Shown: positions 25,342 through 34,563, counted from the stretch's first letter. The stretch: DNA of 64,000 nt from Streptomyces sp. NBC_00250 (GCF_036192275.1 NZ_CP108088.1:4465501-4529500), one strand, 5' to 3'. A program made the numbers and translations. Notes: generated by a model from the sequence alone, not told the origin.

Positions 25342-26157
25342 CTGAAGTTCCACCCCACCGCTGCCATGTTCCCGCCGCTCACCGACGAAGAGCTCCACGA
25401 GCTGACCGAGTCGTTCAGGACCCACGGCCTGCGTCACGCGATCGTCCTCGGCCCCGATGGGACCGTCCTCGATGGCCGCCACCGACTCGCCGTCTGCAAG
25501 GCTCTCGGAGTCGAACCCCGCTTCACCACCTACGAAGGCGATGATCCCGACGGATACGCCTTGTCCGTCAACATCCGCCAGCGCAAACTGACCACGGGAC
25601 AGGCCGCGATGATCGCTACCAAGGCCCAGGCCGGCACCAAGGCGCACGAGCACCTCTCCCCCGAGGAGGCGATGCGTTCCCTCAGTGAGACGACCGGTGT
25701 CTCCACTGGCCGACTGGAGCTCGCCGACATGGTCATGCGACACGAGCCCGAGCTCGTTGAACCGGTCATCACGCGTACTGTCAGTCTGGACAAGGCCCAC
25801 GAGATCGCACTCGCCAACAAGGCCCGGGCACAAGCCAGCCAGGAGTACCTGGCCCGGCTGCACACCGAGGCCCCTGACCTCGCGGACTCGGTCATCATGG
25901 GCGAACTCACCGCGCTTCAGGCATGGACCAAGCACCGGGATCGCCTCAAGGAAGACGCACGACAGCGCAGGGTCGCGACCTATCTCCTGTGCGACGTCGT
26001 GACGTCTCTGGCGCAGACGCGGGGCACCAGAACCTTTGCCAAGTACGACCCCCAGTACCAGGCTCCGGGCCGCTCCGTCACCCGCGAGACCATCGCCCAC
26101 GCGATGACCGCGCTGACCGAAATGGACGCTGTATGGCGGGAGCGTGACCTCCCCTGA
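25342..26157 (+). CDS. ParB N-terminal-domain protein, probable CTG start
   Basis: The 271-aa protein carries the ParB/Srx nuclease-like domain: H-P-T-A-A-M-F-P-P-L at the very start, D-G-R-H-R-L-A-V at about 45, then an HTH region. The first ATG (25366) would remove the conserved H-P-x-A-x-x-F-P motif. The in-frame CTG at 25342 keeps it and has AAGGAG 7 bp upstream, whereas the ATG has no ribosome site. A CTG start is therefore proposed. It may serve partition, copy control or transcriptional regulation of the element. Confidence 0.78.
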   Translation: MKFHPTAAMFPPLTDEELHELTESFRTHGLRHAIVLGPDGTVLDGRHRLAVCKALGVEPRFTTYEGDDPDGYALSVNIRQRKLTTGQAAMIATKAQAGTKAHEHLSPEEAMRSLSETTGVSTGRLELADMVMRHEPELVEPVITRTVSLDKAHEIALANKARAQASQEYLARLHTEAPDLADSVIMGELTALQAWTKHRDRLKEDARQRRVATYLLCDVVTSLAQTRGTRTFAKYDPQYQAPGRSVTRETIAHAMTALTEMDAVWRERDLP

Positions 26158-26308
26158 GCCCTACCCGTGGGACCCGGCAACGGAAGAACATTCGGCAGGC
26201 GGGCCACGTCTGCCCCACACCTCACCGGGTCCTTCGAGAGGGATGGCCGGCACCTCCGGAGTCGCGTCCTCATCCCATGGCTCCATAGCCCGACTTGACC
26301 TCATGACG

Positions 26309-26350
26309 CCCTCTGGGGGCTAGCGCCGAAACGCACTGGCCCCCAGAGGG
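26309..26350. terminator. Terminator between the ParB-like gene and serS
   Basis: CCCTCTGGGGGCTAG pairs with CTGGCCCCCAGAGGG with a 12-nt loop. It lies between two convergent genes. Confidence 0.75.
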
Positions 26351-26438
26351 TCGCGCTTACCGGCGCGGCTCACCCTCGACGAGGCGGGCAACCGGCGGCC
26401 ACGGAACTCGGAGCTCGCCGAACAGAGCCCGGTACGCG

Positions 26439-27731
26439 CTACGCCTCCGGTGTTCCGTCCGCCGAGATGCGGCGGAAGCCTAGGTACGGGAAGAGGGATT
26501 CCGGCAGGACGATCGAGCCGTCCTGCTGCTGGCACTGCTCGAGGAGCGCGGCCAGGGTGCGGCCGATGGGCAGGCCGGAGCCGTTCAGGGTGGCGACGAG
26601 CTTGGGCTTGCCGTCCTCGCCGCGGGTGCGAATGTTGGCGCGGCGGGCTTGGAACGTGCCGAAGTTGGAGACCGAGGAGATCTCCCGGTAGGTGCTCTGG
26701 CTCGGGATCCAGACCTCGATGTCGTACGTGAGCTGGGCGGAGAAGCCCGTGTCACCGGCGGCCAGCTTGACGACGCGGTACGCGAGGCCGAGCTCCTTCA
26801 GGCACGCCTCGGCGTGGTCGACCATCGTCTCCAGCGTGGCGTCCGCGTCCGCCGGGTCGACCATCTGGACGATCTCGACCTTGGCGAACTGGTGCTGGCG
26901 GATCAGGCCCCGGGTGTCACGACCGTACGAGCCTGCCTCGGACCGGAAGCACGGCGTGTGCGCAGTCAGTGCCAGCGGCAGGTCGGCCGGCGGGATGATC
27001 TCGTCGGCGTAGAGGTTGGTCAGCGGTACCTCGGCCGTCGGGATGAGGAACAGCTCACGGTCGGCTACGCCGGTCTTGAACAGGTCCTCCTCGAACTTCG
27101 GCAACTGTCCGGTGCCGGTCATCGTCTTGCGGCTGACCAGGTACGGGACCGCGTGCTCGACGTACCCGTGCCGGCGGGTGTGGATGTCGAGGAAGAGCGT
27201 CGCCAGTGCGCGCTCCAGGGCAGCGCCCGCCCCGCGGGAGACGACGAACCGGGGGCCCGACAGTTTCGTCGCCCGGGCGAAGTCGAGGATGCCTGTGCTC
27301 TCGCCCAGGTCGACGTGGTCCTTCGGCTCGAAGGAGAAGGCCGGCGGGGTGCCGACGCGCCGGACCTCGACCGCGAACTCCTCGGAGTCGCCGTCGGGGG
27401 CCGCGTCGTCGGGCAGGTTCGGGATGGTGAGGAGCAGCTCGCGCAGCTCCTCCTGCACCTGCTCCTGCTCGGCGTCGATGTCCCGGATCTGGTCCTTCAG
27501 CTCGCGGGCGCGCTCCTTCATCTTGGAGATATCGCCGCCCTGCTTGGCCGCCTGTTGAACCTCGCTCGCCACCCGCTTGGCCTCCGTCCGCAGCTCGTCG
27601 GCTGAGCGGATGTTCTGGTTGCGCCGGGACTGGAGGTCTTCCAGCCGGGACAGGTCCAGGGAATAACCGCGACGAGCGAGCCGGCGAACAGCTTCGGCAC
27701 CCATTTCGATCAGGGCGCGGGCGTCATGCAT
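26439..27731 (-). CDS. serS: Seryl-tRNA synthetase, element-borne second copy
   Basis: The 430-aa class II synthetase is complete. It has an N-terminal long coiled-coil arm (about 30-105), motif 2 F-R-S-E-A-G-S-Y-G-R-D-T-R-G-L-I-R-Q-H-Q-F, and motif 3 ending L-P-I-G-R-T-L-A-A-L-L-E. The housekeeping serS of Streptomyces is normally elsewhere, not by dnaX, so this is probably an extra copy. Extra SerRS genes act as self-resistance (albomycin) or supply seryl-tRNA for biosynthesis (valanimycin VlmL). ATG at 27731 follows AAGGA. No T-box was found in its leader. Confidence 0.93.
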   Translation of the reverse strand: MHDARALIEMGAEAVRRLARRGYSLDLSRLEDLQSRRNQNIRSADELRTEAKRVASEVQQAAKQGGDISKMKERARELKDQIRDIDAEQEQVQEELRELLLTIPNLPDDAAPDGDSEEFAVEVRRVGTPPAFSFEPKDHVDLGESTGILDFARATKLSGPRFVVSRGAGAALERALATLFLDIHTRRHGYVEHAVPYLVSRKTMTGTGQLPKFEEDLFKTGVADRELFLIPTAEVPLTNLYADEIIPPADLPLALTAHTPCFRSEAGSYGRDTRGLIRQHQFAKVEIVQMVDPADADATLETMVDHAEACLKELGLAYRVVKLAAGDTGFSAQLTYDIEVWIPSQSTYREISSVSNFGTFQARRANIRTRGEDGKPKLVATLNGSGLPIGRTLAALLEQCQQQDGSIVLPESLFPYLGFRRISADGTPEA

Positions 27732-27929
27732 GAGGGGATCCTTTTTATCCAGCGAGTGGGATGGGGATTCCAGAGCGACGGTAGCAACAGCGACCCCTCG
27801 CGGATCCGGAATATCGCCGTGTGATGTCTACGGCGCAGCGCCACTGGGCTCACGTACTGTCCAGATCCCGCCAGCCTCGACCAGGGTCGGGATGGTGCCC
27901 GCCTGGTGCTTCGTGACAGGGTCGAGCCC

Positions 27930-28952
27930 ATGCGGATTTTGGTGATGGGCGGCACCTGGTTCCTCGGCCGCGCGATTGTTGACGAAGCTCTGCGACGGGG
28001 CTGGGAGGTGACAACCTTCAACCGCGGCCGTTCCGGTGCAGTAGAGGGCGCCGACACGGTCCGCGGTGACCGGACTGACCCCGATGACGTGAAGCGGCTG
28101 GCCAGCCAAGGGCCGTGGGATGCCGTCATCGACACCTCCAGCAGCGAGTTCTCGCCTCGTGATGTACTCCTCGCCACCGAGGCCCTGCGCCCGGTTGCCG
28201 CCCGGTGGGTGCACGTCTCCACGGTGTCCGTTTACCAGGGCTGGCCCCACCACCCGCTCACTGAGGATTCCCCGCTGCTGGAGTGCCCACCGGATGCCGA
28301 CGAGTCGTTCGGTCACACCGGCGCCGACGGCAGCCCGACGAAGTACGGATTCCAGAAAGCTGGCGGAGAGGCCGCGGTGAGGACCGCGTTCGGGGACGAT
28401 TCGGTGTTCGTACGGCCGGGGGTGATCCTGGGCCCCGGCGAGTACGTCGGCCGCCTCCCGTGGTGGCTCACCAGGGCCCATCGCGGCGGCCCGATCGTTG
28501 TCCCGGCGCCGGGCGAGCAGCGCATCCAGCCCGTCGACGTGCGCGACGTCGCCGTCTTCGCCGTCGATCAGGCCGCGGCCAGTACCCCCGGGCGGGCCTT
28601 CAACATCGCCCACCCCGAGGGCATCAGCTGGGCGGACTTCATCAGCGCATGCCTCGCGATCACGGGCGGCGTCGGCCATCCGGTGTGGACCGACGCTGCG
28701 ACCCTCACGGCGCACGACGTCAAGCAGTGGACAGAGCTTCCGCTGTGGCGTACCCATGCCGGCGTGTGGTCCGTCGACGCCTCCCGTGCCGCAGCAGCCG
28801 GGCTCCGGTGCCGTCCGCTCGCGGACACCATCGCCGACACCTGGGCGTGGATGCAGGCGGATGGACGACCGGTCGAGCACCCGAGGTGGTCCGAACACGG
28901 AGTGGCCCCGGACAAGGAGGCCCGGATCCTCACTGCCCTCGGGCAAAGGTAG
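27930..28952 (+). CDS. Extended short-chain dehydrogenase/epimerase
   Basis: The 340-aa NAD(P)-dependent enzyme has a Rossmann motif G-G-T-W-F-L-G at residues 7-13 and the catalytic Y139-x3-K143 pair (K-Y-G-F-Q-K). C-terminal substrate-binding elements follow. The ATG at 27930 begins the first beta strand; an in-frame GTG at 27906 is less likely. It is divergent from serS across a 198-bp shared promoter region. The substrate is unknown; NDP-sugar or reductase-like activity are both possible. Confidence 0.85.
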   Translation: MRILVMGGTWFLGRAIVDEALRRGWEVTTFNRGRSGAVEGADTVRGDRTDPDDVKRLASQGPWDAVIDTSSSEFSPRDVLLATEALRPVAARWVHVSTVSVYQGWPHHPLTEDSPLLECPPDADESFGHTGADGSPTKYGFQKAGGEAAVRTAFGDDSVFVRPGVILGPGEYVGRLPWWLTRAHRGGPIVVPAPGEQRIQPVDVRDVAVFAVDQAAASTPGRAFNIAHPEGISWADFISACLAITGGVGHPVWTDAATLTAHDVKQWTELPLWRTHAGVWSVDASRAAAAGLRCRPLADTIADTWAWMQADGRPVEHPRWSEHGVAPDKEARILTALGQR

Positions 28953-28968
28953 GAAGGGGCGGAGCGGG

Positions 28969-30291
28969 TCAGGAGTCGACGGCGAGCAGTCCCCGCCCAG
29001 TACCCAGCTGCCTCGGCGCTGAGCGGCGGCCGAACTCCTCGATCCGCTCGCCCAGCGTGACCGCCGCGCCCGCCCCCCTGAACGCGGGGGCGGTCAGCGC
29101 CCGCCTCAAGGTCCCGGTGCGCTCCAGCAGTCCCGCCACGCGTTGGTCTTCAGGAATCGCCCAGACCGTCTCCAGCGTCACGGCCGCCGCGTCCAGGTCG
29201 CCCCGCAGGAGCTGCGCGGCGGCGAGGTCGGCCGCGGCCTTCCCGCGCACCGACACCGACTGCCGAGCCGGCGGCCGGGACGAGACAAGGGCCAATGCCT
29301 GCTGTGCGGTGGTCTCGGCACCTACCCCGTCGCCGACGAGGAGGGCCGTCGTGCCGTTGGACATCAGCAGCCGCTCCTCGCTGAACGCGAACTCGCCGCC
29401 CACGCCGTCGTGCAGCTCGTCCCGCTCCCCTCGATCCTGCTGGGTCGATGCGACGAGCGCCCGTGTCGCCCGCTCGTGGTCTCCGAGGTGTCCGTGGGCG
29501 CGAGCCTCGATGGACAGCAGTCGACGACGCGCGGTGTCCCCCAATCCGGCATAGGCCAGCGCCGTCCGGGCCTGCCGTACCGCCTCGGACGGCCGCCCCG
29601 TGAAGTAGGCGCAGATCGCCAAGGAGCCGGTCGCGTACGCGCGCAGCGGATCGAACCGAGCCATCTCCCCGTACAGGGCTGCCGACCGAGCAAGGCGCGC
29701 CGAGTCGTCCAGGGAGCCGAGGTCGAACGCGGCGGTCGACAGCAGCGCGCACGCCTGCCCCGCCACGATCAGCAGGTCCTGTTGCTGGGCGGGCACCTGT
29801 GTCAGCCCCCGCTGGTGCTCCGCCTCCGTGCGAAGCACTCTGGCGCGCCGGAAGATGTCGAACGCGCTCACCGCCCCATACGAGCGGGCGAGGGCAAGAG
29901 CATCGTCGCGGAGCTGGTCGATGGTGGTGTCGGATACGGACTGCGCGGCGGCAGCACCGGCTTCATCTGCGGCGTCACGTGCGGTCATGGCGATGTCACT
30001 TTCGAGGTCGTACACAGCGGGAGCCCCCGACATGGTCGGGGACGACGCAGGTGGAGGACCGAAAAGGGCGACGGTCTCCACCTCGAACAGGTGCTCAAGC
30101 ACGCGGCATGTATCCGGTCCCGGCAGGGTTTTGATCCGGCCCGACGTCCACCGTCGGAACTGCGCTTCCGATACCGACAGGCCCGGTAAGCCGGCCTGCG
30201 ATGCCGCCCGTGCGAAGGCGGTGGCGAAGTCCCGGTACCGCCAGCGTCGTTGCTGGACTAACACCCGTAGCAGCGTGGCCGGATCTTGCAT
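28969..30291 (-). CDS. XRE/TPR-type regulator with TTA codon
   Basis: The 440-aa regulator has an N-terminal HTH (about residues 5-70, with F-R-R-W-T-S-G-R) and a long all-helical TPR-like C-terminus (150-430). ATG at 30291 has GGGAG upstream. Leu11 is a TTA codon (30259-30261), a feature of pathway-specific regulators whose synthesis depends on the bldA tRNA in Streptomyces. It is divergent from the small-ORF/radical-SAM operon and so probably controls it. The 235-bp divergent gap contains several ATGACAC-like copies. Confidence 0.87.
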   Translation of the reverse strand: MQDPATLLRVLVQQRRWRYRDFATAFARAASQAGLPGLSVSEAQFRRWTSGRIKTLPGPDTCRVLEHLFEVETVALFGPPPASSPTMSGAPAVYDLESDIAMTARDAADEAGAAAAQSVSDTTIDQLRDDALALARSYGAVSAFDIFRRARVLRTEAEHQRGLTQVPAQQQDLLIVAGQACALLSTAAFDLGSLDDSARLARSAALYGEMARFDPLRAYATGSLAICAYFTGRPSEAVRQARTALAYAGLGDTARRRLLSIEARAHGHLGDHERATRALVASTQQDRGERDELHDGVGGEFAFSEERLLMSNGTTALLVGDGVGAETTAQQALALVSSRPPARQSVSVRGKAAADLAAAQLLRGDLDAAAVTLETVWAIPEDQRVAGLLERTGTLRRALTAPAFRGAGAAVTLGERIEEFGRRSAPRQLGTGRGLLAVDS

Positions 30292-30526
30292 CGGTCGCTC
30301 CCTCAAAGTCAGGAGACGGACCACATCGCCCCGTCCCTATGCGTTGCCTACCGGCCAACAGGCTTGATCTGCAATGGAATCCGCGCACATGACATGCCGA
30401 TGCCACCTCCATGACACCCCACACACCCAAGTGGGCACCAGATGACACTCGCCGCGTCATGGCCGTGACACCCGCACTGGAGCGACTCTTACGCCACCCC
30501 AAAGAGACCAGCGAAGGGAACGGACC
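30292..30526. promoter_or_regulatory. Divergent control region with TGACAC copies
   Basis: TGACAY motifs recur (near 30396, 30410, 30443 and 30467), most preceded by CCA or GA. They sit between the XRE/TPR regulator and the small-ORF operon. No -10/-35 pair is assigned. Confidence 0.35.
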
Positions 30527-30742
30527 GTGAGCAGCCCCCGGCTTCCCCGCCGAACCCCCGGCGCGACCAACCCGCAGTACGAGGCAGCCGTAGCCCCGTA
30601 CGCGGAGTCGGACGCGGCCCCGTCGTTGGAGAGGCGCCGCTTGCCGCGGGCGGCGGAGGCATTCCGAACCGAGCACGGTGATCCCGCCACCTGGAGCTCC
30701 GCCCAGTTCGACGCCTTCCTCGGTCTCGGGGGTGCCCAGTGA
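30527..30742 (+). CDS. Small hypothetical protein, first in the operon
   Basis: This 71-aa protein begins with GTG after AAGGGAA. It is rich in Arg, Ala and Pro and has no Cys. The C-terminal part (D-P-A-T-W-S-S-A-Q-F-D-A-F-L-G-L-G-G) could form a short helix and a glycine-rich tail. The stop overlaps the next gene (GTGA). I do not recognise a family. It could be a peptide precursor, but no cleavage motif is evident. Confidence 0.6.
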   Translation: MSSPRLPRRTPGATNPQYEAAVAPYAESDAAPSLERRRLPRAAEAFRTEHGDPATWSSAQFDAFLGLGGAQ

Positions 30743-31005
30743 TCACGGCCAACGACGCGAATCTCTGGGTGGCGGACGACCGTGGCCACCAGCTCCTCGG
30801 CCGAGAGGTCGTCCAGCCCTCCAGCGGACGACGCGGAACCGTCGCCACCGTGCTGGTCTACACCTCGAAGACCACCGACAAGGTGGTCAAGAGGGTCGCG
30901 CACATGCGTCCGATGGACGACTCGGGTCGCGAGTGGACGGCGGATCCCGGATCGCTCCAGCCCCTGCTCCCGAGCGCCTCGAACGTGGCGGCGGACACTC
31001 GGTGA
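30739..31005 (+). CDS. Small hypothetical protein, second in the operon
   Basis: This 88-aa protein is translationally coupled to the previous ORF through GTGA. It is predicted mostly beta (V-A-T-V-L-V-Y-T-S-K) with a basic patch, and there are no Cys or membrane segments. The family is unrecognised. The next gene is 212 bp downstream, so a separate promoter may exist there. Confidence 0.6.
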   Translation: MITANDANLWVADDRGHQLLGREVVQPSSGRRGTVATVLVYTSKTTDKVVKRVAHMRPMDDSGREWTADPGSLQPLLPSASNVAADTR

Positions 31006-31217
31006 CCACCGTCCAGTCGGCACGGGGCAACGGCACCCGGAGCTGAGCAGACTTCCCGCCCGTTGCCGGTCAACCAGACGACCACGCGTGGGAAACGGCG
31101 CCCCTGGGCGCCGAGCAACAAACCGGTCGGAGTGCAGTCGGCTCTCCGACCGGCGGCCAGCAGAGCGGATCAGAGCTGCCCAACCCGGGCAGTCACCCTT
31201 CCATCAAGGAGATCGGC

Positions 31218-31577
31218 ATGCCGACACCCAGGAAAGAGAAGCAGAACCACCTGATCTACGCGGACGTCGTGGACTCCAAGTCCAAGGCGGGTGTGTGGAT
31301 GGGCGAGCGCGCCTCCTTCCGCGAGAAGCAGGGTCGCATCCTCGACGCGCTCAAGGAGCGCACCGACTGGGTCGAGCTGAACGACGCGATCATGGTCATC
31401 AGCACCGAGCCCGCCGGCCTCACGGTCATCGTGCCCAACCCGACGCTGCCCGGCGTCATCGTCCTCTCCGACGGCGGCAGCCCCGCGGCCTCGGCCCAGC
31501 TCCAGGCCGGCGCCGAGGAGCAGGTCCGCGCCGTGATGGCCGAGCTGGGCATCGCCGAAGAGGAAACGGCGGCCTGA
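31218..31577 (+). CDS. 119-aa unknown protein coupled to a radical SAM enzyme
   Basis: It has a strong ribosome site (AAGGAG) before ATG 31218. The sequence is mixed alpha/beta, Lys-rich at the N-terminus, with a hydrophobic core (A-I-M-V-I-S-T-E, then L-T-V-I-V-P-N-P-T-L-P-G-V-I-V-L) and an acidic Ala/Glu-rich C-terminus. It has no Cys. The stop is 4 bp from the radical SAM start. It may be the substrate or carrier peptide, or a partner of the maturase. No family is recognised. Confidence 0.75.
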   Translation: MPTPRKEKQNHLIYADVVDSKSKAGVWMGERASFREKQGRILDALKERTDWVELNDAIMVISTEPAGLTVIVPNPTLPGVIVLSDGGSPAASAQLQAGAEEQVRAVMAELGIAEEETAA

Positions 31578-31581
31578 CCCA

Positions 31582-32883
31582 GTGGCCGCTCCCCTGCAGC
31601 TGTGGGGGAAGTACTTCCAGTACGACCGGGCCGGGGAGGCTGTACTCCTCGACCCGGTCACCCTGGAAAGTGTGCTTCTCGACTCCGGCGAGGTCGCTGA
31701 CCTCGCCGGGGTCTCCCCGACCGCGACCCACGAAGCCCTCGCCGGGCTCGGCTTCACCCAGGACGGCCCCGCCGCCGACCGCCGTGAAGCACTCCACAAC
31801 CGCCTCAACGCCCTCGGTTTCGACCCGACACCGCAACGGATCAGCGGGCTCCGGGTGGTCCTCACCGACCGCTGCAACATGGCCTGTACGTACTGCTTCG
31901 TCGACACCAACAGCGGCAAGCCCGACATGACCGAGGAGGAGCTCGCCACCGGCCTGGAGTTCCTGTTCGAGCAGAACGCCGGCCGGGAGGAGGTGTCCAT
32001 CCAGTGGTTCGGCGGCGAGCCGACCATCCGCTTCGACCTCATGAAGTACGGCGACGAACTCGCCGACACCCTCGCCGCCCGCCACGGCGTCGCACGTGTC
32101 CGCCGCACCGTCGTCACCAACGGCGCCCGCCTCACGGACGAAGCCCTCGACCACTTCGTGCAGCGCGAGTACGGCGTCGGCATCTCCATCGACGGCCCGC
32201 CCGGAATCAACTCCGCCAACCGGCTCCTCCTGGGTGGCCAGCCCGCCGACGACCGGATCCGCCGCAACGTCGGCCGCCTGGTCGCGGCCAAGGGCCTGCA
32301 CGTCGGATGCAACCTCACCCCCACGGCATCGAACATCGGGCGTCTGGCCGAGACCGTGCGGTGGATCATCGACGACCTCGGCCTGAAGTTCATCTACGTC
32401 AACACCCCCATCCCCACGGGGGGTGAGTGGCGAGTCAACGGCGCCGATCTGGCCCGCGAGCTGTACGAGGCCCGCCTGACCGCGCTCGGCAGGGGCGGGA
32501 TGCTCTTCTCCGTCCTCGACCGCGCGTTTCAGGCTCTCGACACCCGCCGGCCGATGCTGTTCGACCACATGCAGGGCGACCGCAGCCTGAACGCCGCCCT
32601 GCTGCCCGGCAACCGGGTCAGCGTCTGCGACATCAACTTCACCGAGCCCTCGTTCCTCCACACCGTCGACGAGCTCCGCCAAAACCCCGGCCTGCTGGCC
32701 GCTGCGGCCAAGAAAGTCGCCCCGATCCCCGCCTGCGGCGACTGCCCGGCCCTGGCCATCTGCGGCGGACCGTCCCGAAACGAGCAGGCCCTCATCGGCG
32801 GCGACACCCCGGACCCGCAGATGTGCGCCTTCTACACCAGCACCGTGGCCATCGCGGTCTGGGACAACACGGGGGTGCAATGA
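31582..32883 (+). CDS. Radical SAM/SPASM maturase
   Basis: The 433-aa enzyme has an N-terminal 85-residue extension, possibly a substrate-recognition domain. Next comes the radical SAM cluster motif C98-N-M-A-C102-T-Y-C105 in L-T-D-R-C. The G-G-E-P strand binds SAM (W-F-G-G-E-P). The C-terminal SPASM region has C-D-I-N and C-G-D-C-x5-C-G-G-x-C spaced cysteines for auxiliary [4Fe-4S] clusters. Such enzymes modify peptides post-translationally. Start GTG 31582; the stop overlaps the next radical SAM ATG (ATGA). Confidence 0.92.
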   Translation: MAAPLQLWGKYFQYDRAGEAVLLDPVTLESVLLDSGEVADLAGVSPTATHEALAGLGFTQDGPAADRREALHNRLNALGFDPTPQRISGLRVVLTDRCNMACTYCFVDTNSGKPDMTEEELATGLEFLFEQNAGREEVSIQWFGGEPTIRFDLMKYGDELADTLAARHGVARVRRTVVTNGARLTDEALDHFVQREYGVGISIDGPPGINSANRLLLGGQPADDRIRRNVGRLVAAKGLHVGCNLTPTASNIGRLAETVRWIIDDLGLKFIYVNTPIPTGGEWRVNGADLARELYEARLTALGRGGMLFSVLDRAFQALDTRRPMLFDHMQGDRSLNAALLPGNRVSVCDINFTEPSFLHTVDELRQNPGLLAAAAKKVAPIPACGDCPALAICGGPSRNEQALIGGDTPDPQMCAFYTSTVAIAVWDNTGVQ

Positions 32884-33758
32884 GCACGCCCGCCCGCACA
32901 GCGCTGGTCTCGACGGCCGGCCACTGCAAGGTCGCCTGCGGTTTCTGCTTCCGCGCGGACCGCGCCCACGGCTTCCTCAGCATCGACACCTACACCCGGG
33001 CCCTGTCCCGGCTGAAGGAGACCGGGGTGGAGGGCGTCTGCCTGACCGGAGGCGAGCCGACCCATCACCCCCAGCTCCGGCAGCTCGTCCGCTTGGCCCA
33101 CCAGTTCGGCATGGCGGTGTCCATGGTGACCTCGGCCCGCACCGAGGCCGAGGTCACCGCCCTCGCGGAGGTCGAGCACCTTCTGACCAACGTCACCGTC
33201 TCGGCCGATTCCGAGGGCGCGATGGCCCTTGGTCGGACGACCCGGACCGTGGCCTCCGCCGTTGCGACGCTGCTGGCCGTGGACGTTCCCGCGAAGGTCC
33301 TCCACTTGACCTATTTGGACGTGGCGGAGGAGGAGGCAGCGCAGATCGCCGGCCTCGTCGCCGGGACAGGCATTGAGGTCCAGCTCAGCCCCGTACTCCT
33401 GAACGAACAGGGCTTGATCAGGGCCGGCGGATCGCTCCAGGACTCTGTGAAGCTCAGAGAGGCTGACACGGCGACCCTTGCCGGGCGCTTCCGTCTGTCC
33501 AACGCGTACCGGTCCTACCTCGATGATCTGCGTCGGATGCAGCTGTCCGACGACGAGGGCCATCCCTGCCGGTCAGCGACCCTCTACATGTCCGCCGAAG
33601 GCGAGATACGACGTTGCCCCTACGGCGTGGACGGGGTCAGCGTCCAGGCCCCGCGTGCCGAGATCAGGGGTTTCCTCGAAGCGCCGTCGAAGGACCGTGT
33701 CGGACCCGACTGCGCCGCCATCTGCCGCCCCGCGTCGCACGCCTGCGCGGCGGCCTGA
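32880..33758 (+). CDS. Radical SAM protein, second in the operon
   Basis: The 292-aa protein has C16-K-V-A-C20-G-F-C23, the CxxxCxxC cluster motif, followed by a T-G-G-E-P-T SAM-binding strand. The C-terminus has several cysteines (H-P-C-R-S, R-R-C-P-Y-G, D-C-A-A-I-C, H-A-C) consistent with an auxiliary cluster. It is coupled by ATGA to the first radical SAM gene. It resembles MoaA/SPASM-like enzymes; the reaction is unknown. Confidence 0.88.
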   Translation: MSTPARTALVSTAGHCKVACGFCFRADRAHGFLSIDTYTRALSRLKETGVEGVCLTGGEPTHHPQLRQLVRLAHQFGMAVSMVTSARTEAEVTALAEVEHLLTNVTVSADSEGAMALGRTTRTVASAVATLLAVDVPAKVLHLTYLDVAEEEAAQIAGLVAGTGIEVQLSPVLLNEQGLIRAGGSLQDSVKLREADTATLAGRFRLSNAYRSYLDDLRRMQLSDDEGHPCRSATLYMSAEGEIRRCPYGVDGVSVQAPRAEIRGFLEAPSKDRVGPDCAAICRPASHACAAA

Positions 33759-33773
33759 GACCAGGGAGCCATC

Positions 33774-34556
33774 GTGCACGCACCGGTCTCTGTCACCGAC
33801 CCGCACAACTTCACCGCCTGCTGGAGGCAGCCGCCGAACTTTCGCCTGCACGTCCCGTTCGACTACCTCTTCATACCCGCCATCGACATACTCGACCACA
33901 TCCGCCAGGACGAAGAGGTGCGGTTCACCATCCTCGGCGAGGAGGACTGGCAGGTCCGCATGGACCGCACTGCCGCCTTCCGGACGGCCCCGGTCGAGGA
34001 GATCAGCACCTGGCCCTTCCGCCTGGTGCACTTCAACCTCTCCCGGTTCTACGGCGAACTCCTGGACGGCTTCCAGGACGAGGTCGTGATCCCCTGGCGC
34101 ACGTACCTCGCCTCCCAGGGATTCACCTGGCAGCGGTGCGCGCCTATCCTCTTCCTGTCCTCTCAGGGGGCCACGTCGACGTACCACAACGACAACTCGC
34201 ACGGCCTCGTCTGGCAGGTCCACGGCACCAAGACCTTCCACAGCTACCACAACCCCGACAAGCACCTGTCGGCCGAAGCCGCCGTCCTCGGTGAGACCAC
34301 AGCCGAGGAACCGCCGGCCCACGACGAGACGGACCGGCAGTCCGTGACCATGCACCCCGGTGACCAGCTGTGGAGCCACGCCCTGACCCCGCACTGGGTC
34401 ACCACGGAGTCTCCGCTCGCCCTCAGCGTCACGTTGTCCCACGGCGGCCTGTGCCACCAGGGCCGCTACGCCGACCGCGAGCTCGCCCTCCGGTCCCACT
34501 GGGACAAGAACCCGGCCGAAGCATGGGCCCTCGACCTGGGCCACACCCGCTACTGA
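33774..34556 (+). CDS. JmjC/cupin-like Fe(II)/2-oxoglutarate oxygenase
   Basis: This 260-aa protein ends the operon. The cupin core has H138-N-D140 and a distal H207 (T-P-H-W) that would bind iron. K153, 13 residues after the aspartate, occupies the position of the 2-oxoglutarate lysine in FIH-type enzymes. These proteins hydroxylate protein or tRNA residues, but the substrate is not known here. Start GTG 33774 with AGGGAG upstream, 16 bp from the second radical SAM gene. Confidence 0.85.
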   Translation: MHAPVSVTDPHNFTACWRQPPNFRLHVPFDYLFIPAIDILDHIRQDEEVRFTILGEEDWQVRMDRTAAFRTAPVEEISTWPFRLVHFNLSRFYGELLDGFQDEVVIPWRTYLASQGFTWQRCAPILFLSSQGATSTYHNDNSHGLVWQVHGTKTFHSYHNPDKHLSAEAAVLGETTAEEPPAHDETDRQSVTMHPGDQLWSHALTPHWVTTESPLALSVTLSHGGLCHQGRYADRELALRSHWDKNPAEAWALDLGHTRY

Positions 34557-34563
34557 TCACCCC

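Noticed and set aside
27732..27929. T-box upstream of serS
   Set aside because: No GGTGGNACCGCG-like core was found in the serS leader.
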